From: JAAUTT01 sp963846585
GTDB taxonomy: Bacteria; Bacteroidota; Bacteroidia; Bacteroidales; JAAUTT01
Assembly (NCBI GenBank): GCA_963846585.1
Contig: CAWJWO010000018.1
Span: 434,001 to 498,000 of the forward strand
Direction of reading: 5' to 3'
DNA length: 64,000 nucleotides
The position numbers were made by a program, and so were the translations under genes. Below the pieces are notes generated by a model. The model was not told the DNA's origin. It did not search any database and saw nothing but the letters and a program-made list of their open reading frames with translations. Shown here in pieces: positions 51,522 through 61,400 of the stretch; the first letter of the stretch is position 1; every line of letters starts with the position of its first letter.

Positions 51522-52438
51522 TTACGCTTTTTTGCCATTTTTTTAATAGAATCGAAGTTATATCCTATTACTATTTCATATGAACCTGCACTATATTTCC
51601 TAAGATTTGAAAGAGCATAATCCCAGGCAAATCCTATGAATATTCTCCGCTCATGGGTATATCCCAATATTAAGGATATGGCGTCTTGTGTCCTGTATGA
51701 AAGACCTCCCCATACCGTATTCCTGTAAATCGCTTTCCCATAAAACTCAAACTGATAAGGAGCAGCTATCACTTTTGTTACTACTACGCCAGGCTCAAGG
51801 GTCCATTCACGGTCAATTAGATAGCGATAGCCTCCCATAAGATAAAAATGTGTTTGTAGCTCCGTTATCCCAACCTGATTTGGAATTAAAGCTTCATGCA
51901 GGTTAAATAAATGATTTGCTGAAAATCCGGCATTAAATTGTGAATTGTAAACATAAATACCCGCTGAGGCATCGGGTTCAAGTTTGGAAAGAACCGAATT
52001 AGGCAATTCTGTATAATCAGTAATATAAAATTGTATGCTTGTTAAATCAATAGAATATTCCAACAAACCAAGTTCAAGCCCAAAGGAAATACGAATATCC
52101 GAAGTTATCGGCATATTATAGGTATAAACTCCATTAGCCCCTGTTGTACTCACCGGACCTGTGATATCGCTATATACATTCCCGCCAAAGCCCATATCCC
52201 TAGTACTATGAGGCCCAAAAGCACTTACTACATTTGTAATAGGAGCATCTTTAAACCCTACCCATTGAAAACGGTGGTTGGTCCTAATTTCCCAATAATT
52301 AGCAGTACCTGCTACAGCCGGATTATAAAGGAAGGGGTTCATCATGTACATAGTAAACTCAGGCGACTGCTGTGCCCAAAGCGGTACTGTATAGGTAACG
52401 GTTAATGAGAGGAGGATGAGGATGAGGTACTTTTTCAT
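51518..52438 (-). CDS. PorP/SprF family outer-membrane protein (second copy)
   Basis: 306 residues. A signal peptide ending LWAQ is followed by SPEFTMYMMNPFLYNPAVAG, then RTNHRFQWVGFKDAPITNVV, and beta-barrel-like strands ending SYEIVIGYNFDSIKKMAKK. The start codon overlaps the stop of the giant gene (ATGA at 52438-52435), so they are translationally coupled. SprF-type proteins next to a CHU_C-bearing protein are known to be specific export partners, so this copy probably serves the giant protein, while the 31466 copy belongs to the gld locus. Confidence 0.92.
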   Translation of the reverse strand: MKKYLILILLSLTVTYTVPLWAQQSPEFTMYMMNPFLYNPAVAGTANYWEIRTNHRFQWVGFKDAPITNVVSAFGPHSTRDMGFGGNVYSDITGPVSTTGANGVYTYNMPITSDIRISFGLELGLLEYSIDLTSIQFYITDYTELPNSVLSKLEPDASAGIYVYNSQFNAGFSANHLFNLHEALIPNQVGITELQTHFYLMGGYRYLIDREWTLEPGVVVTKVIAAPYQFEFYGKAIYRNTVWGGLSYRTQDAISLILGYTHERRIFIGFAWDYALSNLRKYSAGSYEIVIGYNFDSIKKMAKKRK

Positions 52439-55400
52439 TTGCCTGTACTTACGATAGTTACTGAGCCTGTCTCTGGAGTTGTTCCATCTTTAAAATCAAT
52501 TACAAAATAATAGGTTCCTGCAGGTAAATAATATCCATTGCGTTTACCGTCAAAAACTCTGGTTGAATTATCATATCCGGTTGACATATAAACCAGCTCT
52601 CCCCAACGGTTGTATACCTCAACAAGTATATCCGGATAATCGGGAGCCTTTTCAAGGAACCAAACCTGATCTTCATAATGTTTTGAACCTGGATAAATCC
52701 CGGTAGGTATTAATCCATGCGACCGAACAATAATATCAATCGAATCACTCTGCTGACAACCGTTAGAAGTTTCAGCAACCAGCACATATTCAATGCTATC
52801 ACCTGATGGAACACTCTTAACATTTATAATAGGTGTCCTGCTTGCCGGATTATCCAAATAGGTAGTTGGAGTCCATTGATAACTATTAAAGCTATCGGGC
52901 AGAGCCTCTAATTGCACTGGTATATTGACATCAACAAAATCCTTGTTAATTGCTTTAAATCCTGTACTGGTCTCAATTCCCACCTGAAGATTATAATTTG
53001 TATAAACGGCAATAAGAACTGAAGCAGTATCTGTACAATTTTGAGTATCAGTTACAGCTACCTGGTATCGTCCATTACTGGTTGTAGTTAACATTGGATT
53101 TTGAATAAATGAATTGCTTAATCCTGTTAAAGGTGTCCACGACCAACTATATCCGGCTGACCCCGAAGCATTCAACTGGTAAGGAACACCCTGGCAAATC
53201 TGGGCCGAAGGACCTGCACTTACTTTTAATGTATCTTTCGCGTTTACTGTAAAAGCTTGTGAGGCCCGGCAAGAGTCAGCATCTATAACAAATAAAGTAT
53301 AATGCCCCATAGGAATGCCCGTCAACGAATCCGTAGCTGAACTGTTATTCCATAAATATGAATAAGGTGCAGTACCTCCGTTAATTATGGTGGTAATGCT
53401 ACCGTCAGATTTTTGATAATTACAGCTGGCGTCTGCTACATCACCGATAATCACTAACTTCTGGGGTTCTTTTATTGTAATAATATTTAGATATTCAGCA
53501 CCTTTAGCATCGGTAACTGTTACAAGGTAATTACCTCCGGGTAAATTTGGAAATATATATGCATCGTTTGCTACAGCAACAATTGAATCGGAACCAGGAC
53601 CTTTAATTATAAATGTCAAAGGATTTGTATAAATAGTATCTCCCATGGTAAGACTAATTATACCCGAAGAATCACCAAAACAATTAATATTTGTTACAAC
53701 AGGTACAACGAATAATGTATCCCCGCTTTTAACTCTAAGGGATGTATCATGTGAACAAATATAATTAGAGTCCTGCGTGGTAATTGTATAAATGCCTGCA
53801 TTCAGATTTGAAAATGTTGAATCGGATTGCCAGGTGGAACCTCCGTTTATTGAGAACTGATATGGCGGAATGCCATTTTTTACGGTTAAAATTTGTATAC
53901 TACCCTTTGCAAATCCTATAATATTGGTTATACTTGCTGTAATGTCTATCGGCTTAGGATCTACTAAAAGTTTCTCGGTTGTTTTCTGGCAACCATTTCC
54001 ATCCATAACACTAATCAGGTAATTTCCGGCAGAAAGATTAAAAAATTGGAAATTTGTACTATACGCACTATCATTAATTGAGAATTGTAATTGTGGTATG
54101 CCTGTTGCTGTTACTCTTATACTACCATTATTCCCATTAAAACAAGTCGGGTTGGTTGGTGATATAAATCCGAATTTTAATGCAACAGCAGGCTGAGTAA
54201 TGGTATCTGACTGGAAGAACTTAGCACCTGTTATTGTGTCAACAACTTCTGTAAGATAAGTCCCGGCTAACAAATTTATAAATTTCCCCGAATCCTGGAA
54301 GGTAGAACCTCCGTTTATCGAATATTTACATTTCGCTGATCCTGCAACTGTAAGGGTAATGCTGCCCGTTGAATCTCCTTTGCATATAACATTAATTGTT
54401 GTAACTGTTACCGTTAAGTTTGAAATATAAAAAGAATCAAGGGCAGCGGCACAACCTAATGAATCGTGTACATAAACATAATATTTGGCTGCTGAAAGAT
54501 TTAAGAACGTATCGCTTTTTTGATAATTAATTCCATCTATACTATAATTTAACGGCCCTTTTCCTCCCTTTGCATAAACTGTGCAAGATCCGTTAACAGC
54601 TCCATGGACATTAACCGTAACAGCCGAATCAATTATAACTGCTGGAGGGGCCTTAATTGTATCAGTACCTGTTGCCGTACAAGATGTTAAAGTATCCCTG
54701 ACATGAGTAGTATATATGCCACCCAATAATCCTGTAAATGTACTGTCTGCCTGATATGGCATCGTATCCAGTGAAAACGTCAACATTCCGTTGCCGCCAC
54801 TGGCATATATTTTAATACTTCCATTTGGATTGTTATAACATATTGTAACATTATTCACAACTGATGAATCAATGCTAAGTTTGTTTGCTCCTTTCAAATT
54901 TATTACCGGAAATGCAGCTGGACAATTATTTGAATCCTTCACTGTCAGATTGTATGGCCCTTGGTTAAGATTAGTGAAACTTGAATCAGGTTGCCATGTT
55001 GTACCACCATCAATGGAGTAGAGGTAAGGACGTGTACCTCCTGAAACGTTTGTAAATCGTATAAACCCGTTAGATTGGCCGAAACAAATATAATTACTTG
55101 TATCAATGGTGTTTATAGCAAGAACCGCAGGTTGTGTGATCACAATATTAAATGTATCGGCATTACAGCCATTGTTATCGGTTGCAACTACCATATAATT
55201 ATTTGCCGGCGATAACCCGCTGAAAACTGCGCTGTCATTTGAAATCACAGGTGAACCAACATCAACTCCTCCCTGTTCAAGGACAAAATTATACGGCCGT
55301 GTCCCTTTATGGCCCTTTAATTTGATTTTACCATCACCGGCAAGGTTACATGTTACATTGAAAACTTTCAAAGAATCAGCAAAAAACATAGTTGGCTGAA

Positions 55401-58400
55401 CAATTTTAATTGTGGTATCCTTGTTACAGCCATTATCATCAAAAATGTGAAGTGTGTAAATCCCTTTAGTTAAACCTGATACTGTTTGTCCGCTATTTTT
55501 TGTAACACCGTTAATGGTGAATTCTTTAAGACCGGTTCCACCGCTTAAATATGCCTGTATGCTGGTTGTATCGCCAAAACATTTTAACGAATCCCCATTA
55601 CTGAATTTTATAGAATCAATATTTATAGGTAATGGTGATGAAACACTGGCAAATGCCGTATCAATACAACCCAATTCATCGGTAACAATTGCAAAATAAT
55701 TTCCACTGCAAAGTTCCACTGTATCTCCGGTTGCTACCAAAGTTGAAGGTGCCAGCTGATTATACCATTTCCCTTTTTTATACGGTGCGGTACCTCCCGT
55801 TTTTGTAAGTACAGCAGTTGCTCCCTGGCCTGGCCCGCAATTTGAACATTTTGTTTTTAAACCTATTGGGACAATATAGTCTGTTGGGGAGCAGGTAAAT
55901 GCGTCTTCCGACTGATTTATAGGAAAATTGATATTGCCTGAATCATAATTCACTGTTACACTATCACCGTGAGAATCTACATCTTTAAATTCTATATAAG
56001 CATTTGTTATATCTCCAGCTTGTAAAAAAGCATTATCACAATCTGTAACTTCTACTCTCCAGGCCCCATTTGCCGGGTCTTTCCCATATAACGCAGTCCA
56101 ATCTCCAACAGCTCCAAAAGTGCCGGTTAAAGGCTTGTCTTTATATTGCGGACTGCAAATATCGTACGTTTGTGATGCAGGTAATTTAGTAGTAAACACA
56201 ACCTTAGCAGAACTTGCAAAACTATAACATAAAAAGTCATTAGTGTGCAAGGTTACAATTGTTCCGTCAGGAGATACAAAATAAAATCCTAAACTGTTAA
56301 GTGCCGCTCTGTTATTAACGCTTATTCCTATTTCAATAGTAGTTCCGGCGCCAATCAAATAAGGAGTTAATGATCCGACGGTAGCAACAAGTGTGGAAGT
56401 AATTGTAACAGTTTTAGAACTAAATACATCCGGACATATTGCACTTGAGGCGGTTAATGTAAGAACTACTGAACCGTTTAACTGATCGTTTGGCCCGGGT
56501 GTATAAATAGTGTTCAGGATAGCAGCGTTTGTAAAAGTCCCGTCTCCGGAAGTAGTCCATAATAATGAACTGTAGTTTGAAGCTGTTGCATCAGAAAGTA
56601 CAATATTATCATTATGGCAGATTGAATCATTGGCTCCTGCATAAGCTGTGGCATCCGGGTTAATTGTTGCAACAACAGCTGTACGTGTGGTTGTTGTACA
56701 TCCGGCTAAAGTGGCATCTACATAATATGTCGTTGTGCCCGCTATTACAGGTGTGGTAAAGCTTGGGCCTGTGCCCAGCGATACACCTCCGGTGGCTGCC
56801 GCCCACCAGTTTATTATCCCTGCGCTGGCCGTGGCCCCAAGGGTTACTGCTCCAGGGCCGCAATTACTGCCCGGCGTGGTACTGGTTATTGTTGGTACAG
56901 GATTGATTGTTGCTGTCACTGCTGTTCGAGCGGCTGTGGTACATCCGGCTATAGTAGCGTCTACATAATAGGTCGTTGTGCTTGCCAGGACAGGTGTGGT
57001 AAAGCTTGGGCCAGTGCCCAGCGATACACCTCCGACGGCTGCCGCCCACCAGTTTATTATCCCTGCGCTGGCCGTGGCCCCAAGGGTTACTGCTCCCGGA
57101 CCGCAATTACTGCCAGGTGTTGTTCCTGTTATTGTTGGTATAGGAGTGATTGTTGCTACAATAGCTGTACGTGTGGTTGTGGTACATCCCGCGTTGGTAG
57201 CATCTACATAATAGGTAGTTGTGTTAAGTAATACAGGTGTTGTAAAGCTTGGGCCTGTGCCAAGCGATACCCCTCCGGTGGCTGCCGCCCACCAGTTTAT
57301 TATCCCTGCACTGGCAGTGGCCCCAAGGGTTACTGCTCCCGGACCGCAATTACTGCCCGGCGTGGTACTGGTTATTGTTGGTATAGGATTGATTGTTGCT
57401 GTCACAGCTGTTCGTGCGGCTGTGGTACATCCTGCAATGGTGGCATCTACATAATAGGTCGTTGTGCCTGCCAGGACAGGTGTTATAAAGCTTGGGCCTG
57501 TGCCAAGCGATACCCCTCCGACGGCTGCCGCCCACCAGTTTATTATCCCTGCGCTGGCCGTGGCCCCAAGGGTTACCGCTCCCGGGCCGCAATTACTGCC
57601 TGGTGTGGTACTGGTTATTGTTGGTATAGGAGTTATTGTTGCAACAACTGCTGTCCTTGCGGCTGTGGTACATCCTGCTATAGTTGCATCTACATAATAG
57701 GTTGTCGTGCTTGCTATTACTGGTGTTGTAAAGCTTGGGCCTGTGCCAAGCGATACCCCTCCGACTGCTGCGGCCCACCAGTTAATTAAACCTGCACTGG
57801 CCGTGGCCCCAAGGGTTACTGCTCCCGGGCCGCAATTACTGCCCGGCGTGGTTCCTGTTATTGTTGGTATAGGAGTTATTGTTGCTACAACAGCTGTACG
57901 TGTGGCTGTGGTACATCCGGCTAAAGTGGCATCTACATAATATGTCGTTGTGCCCGCTATTACAGGTGTGGTAAAGCTCGGGCCTGTGCCCAGCGATACA
58001 CCTCCGGTGGCTGCCGCCCACCAGTTTATTATCCCTGCGCTGGCCGTGGCCCCAAGGGTTACTGCTCCAGGGCCGCAATTACTGCCCGGCGTGGTACTGG
58101 TTATTGTTGGTACAGGATTGATTGTTGCTGTCACTGCCGTCCGTGCGGCTGTGGTACATCCCAAGTTGGTGGCATCTATATAATAGGTTGTCGTGCTTGC
58201 CAGGACAGGTGTGGTAAAGCTTGGGCCTGTGCCAAGTGATACCCCTCCGACGGCTCCCGCCCACCAGTTTATAATCCCTGCACTGGCCGTGGCCCCAAGG
58301 GTTACTGCTCCCGGACCGCAATTACTGCCCGGCGTGGTACTGGTTATTGTTGGTATAGGAGTGATAGTTGCTGTTATGGCCGTTCGTGCAGCTGTGGTAC

Positions 58401-61400
58401 ATCCAGCTATAGTTGCATCTACATAATAAGTCGTTGTGCTTGCCAGGATAGGTGTTGTAAAGCTTGGGCCTGTGCCAAGCGATACCCCTCCGGTGGCTGC
58501 CGCCCACCAGTTTATTATCCCTGCGCTGGCAGTGGCCCCAAGGGTTACTGCTCCCGGACCGCAATTACTGCCCGGCGTGGTACTGGTTATTGTTGGTATA
58601 GGATTGATTGTTGCTGTCACAGCTGTTCGTGCGGCTGTGGTACATCCTGCAATGGTGGCATCTACATAATAGGTCGTTGTGCCTGCCAGGACAGGTGTTA
58701 TAAAGCTTGGGCCTGTGCCAAGTGATACCCCTCCGACGGCTGCCGCCCACCAGTTTATTATCCCTGCGCTGGCCGTGGCCCCAAGGGTTACTGTTCCCGG
58801 ACCACAATTACTGCCCGGCGTGGTACTGGTTATTGTTGGTATAGGAGTTATTGTTGCAACAACTGCTGTCCTTGCGGCTGTGGTACATCCTGCTATAGTT
58901 GCATCTACATAATAGGTTGTCGTGCTTGCTATTACTGGTGTTGTAAAGCTTGGGCCTGTGCCAAGCGATACCCCTCCGACTGCTGCGGCCCACCAGTTAA
59001 TTAAACCTGCACTGGCCGTGGCCCCAAGGGTTACTGCTCCCGGGCCGCAATTACTGCCCGGCGTGGTTCCTGTTATTGTTGGTATAGGAGTTATTGTTGC
59101 TACAACAGCTGTACGTGTGGTTGTTGTACATCCGGCTAAAGTGGCATCTACATAATATGTCGTTGTGCCCGCTATTACAGGTGTGGTAAAGCTCGGGCCT
59201 GTGCCCAGCGATACACCTCCGGTGGCTGCCGCCCACCAGTTTATTATCCCTGCGCTGGCCGTGGCCCCAAGGGTTACTGCTCCAGGGCCGCAATTACTGC
59301 CAGGTGTTGTTCCTGTTATTGCTGGTACAGGGTTGATAGTTGCTGTCACAGCTGTTCGTGCGGCTGTGGTACATCCAGTGTTGGTGGCATCTACATAATA
59401 GGTGGTTGTGCTTGCCAGGATAGGTGTGGTAAAGCTCGGGCCTGTACCAAGGGATACCCCTCCGACGGCTCCCGCCCACCAGTTTATAATCCCTGCACTG
59501 GCCGTGGCCCCAAGGGTTACTGCTCCCGGACCGCAATTACTGCCCGGCGTGGTACTGGTTATTGTTGGTATAGGAGTGATAGTTGCTACAATAGCTGTAC
59601 GTGTGGTTGTGGTACATCCCGCGTTGGTAGCATCTACATAATAGGTAGTTGTGTTAAGTAATACAGGTGTGGTAAAGCTTGGGCCAGTGCCCAGCGATAC
59701 ACCTCCGACGGCTGCCGCCCACCAGTTTATTATCCCTGCACTGGCCGTGGCCCCAAGGGTTACTGCTCCCGGACCGCAATTACTGCCCGGCGTGGTACTG
59801 GTTATTGTTGGTATAGGATTGATTGTTGCTGTCACAGCTGTTCGTGCGGCTGTGGTACATCCTGCAATGGTGGCATCTACATAATAGGTCGTTGTGCCTG
59901 CCAGGACAGGTGTTATAAAGCTTGGGCCTGTGCCAAGTGATACCCCTCCGACGGCTGCCGCCCACCAGTTTATTATCCCTGCGCTGGCCGTGGCCCCAAG
60001 GGTTACTGTTCCCGGACCACAATTACTGCCCGGCGTGGTACTGGTTATTGTTGGTATAGGAGTTATTGTTGCAACAACTGCTGTCCTTGCGGCTGTGGTA
60101 CATCCTGCTATAGTTGCATCTACATAATAGGTTGTCGTGCTTGCTATTACTGGTGTTGTAAAGCTTGGGCCTGTGCCAAGCGATACCCCTCCGACGGCTG
60201 CGGCCCACCAGTTAATTAAACCTGCACTGGCCGTGGCCCCAAGGGTTACTGCTCCCGGGCCGCAATTACTGCCCGGCGTGGTTCCTGTTATTGTTGGTAT
60301 AGGAGTTATTGTTGCTACAACAGCTGTACGTGTGGTTGTTGTACATCCGGCTAAAGTGGCATCTACATAATATGTCGTTGTGCCCGCTATTACAGGTGTG
60401 GTAAAGCTCGGGCCAGTGCCCAGCGATACACCTCCGACGGCTGCCGCCCACCAGTTTATTATCCCTGCACTGGCCGTGGCCCCAAGGGTTACTGCTCCAG
60501 GGCCGCAATTACTGCCCGGCGTGGTACTGGTTATTGTTGGTACAGGATTGATTGTTGCTGTCACGGCCGTCCGTGCGGCTGTAGTACATCCCAAGTTGGT
60601 GGCATCTACATAATAGGTAGTTGTGCTTGCCAGGACAGGTGTGGTAAAGCTTGGGCCTGTGCCAAGTGATACCCCTCCGACGGCTGCCGCCCACCAGTTT
60701 ATTATCCCTGCGCTGGCCGCAGCCCCGAGGGTTACTGTTCCCGGGCCGCAATTACTTCCCGGCGTGGTACTGGTTATTGTTGGTATAGGAATAATTGTTA
60801 CTACTACTGCAGTTCTTAAACTACTGGTGCAGCCACTTATTGTATTTTGTGACTGGGCATAATATGTCCCGGCAGATAATACTGTTGCAGGGCTAAGAGC
60901 TACCCCTCCGGTGGCTGTAGTGAACCATTGAACGATGCAATTAGATGGCGGAGTGGCAACAAGATTTGCTACTGTATTATTAAAACATTGATTCTGGTTA
61001 CTAGCGGTGGGGGCCGGAACATCAGCAGGTATAAAACCTCCCATACCCGGCGCTCCAAATATAAAAAGTATTGATTTTGAAACTGGAGGACAACCTACTA
61101 CATCAGAGACGATTACCTGATATAATCCTTGACCTATACCGGATAAGATATTGGAATTGCCTCCAACGACAATCCATGGTCCTCCCGGAAGACCCGAAGA
61201 AGACTGTTCCCAGACATAAGTATAGGGAGGAATGCCTCCTGAAACCGTTGCTGTAAATTGAGCGTCAGAGCTGTTAAAACATGATAACGGGTTGGTAACA
61301 GCTATGGATGGAGTAGTCATATTTGAAATGTTAATAGTAAGCACATTACTATTAACTGTTCCGCATCCCATAGTAGCAGTTCTCTGGTAAGAGGTAGTCT

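Noticed and set aside
56735..60862. Series of 77-80 codon open frames on the plus strand, and 61-80 codon frames in another minus frame, every 243 bp
   Set aside because: They are shadows of the tandem coding array, present because the unit has no stops in those frames. Only the long minus-strand frame is continuous with signal and sorting domains.
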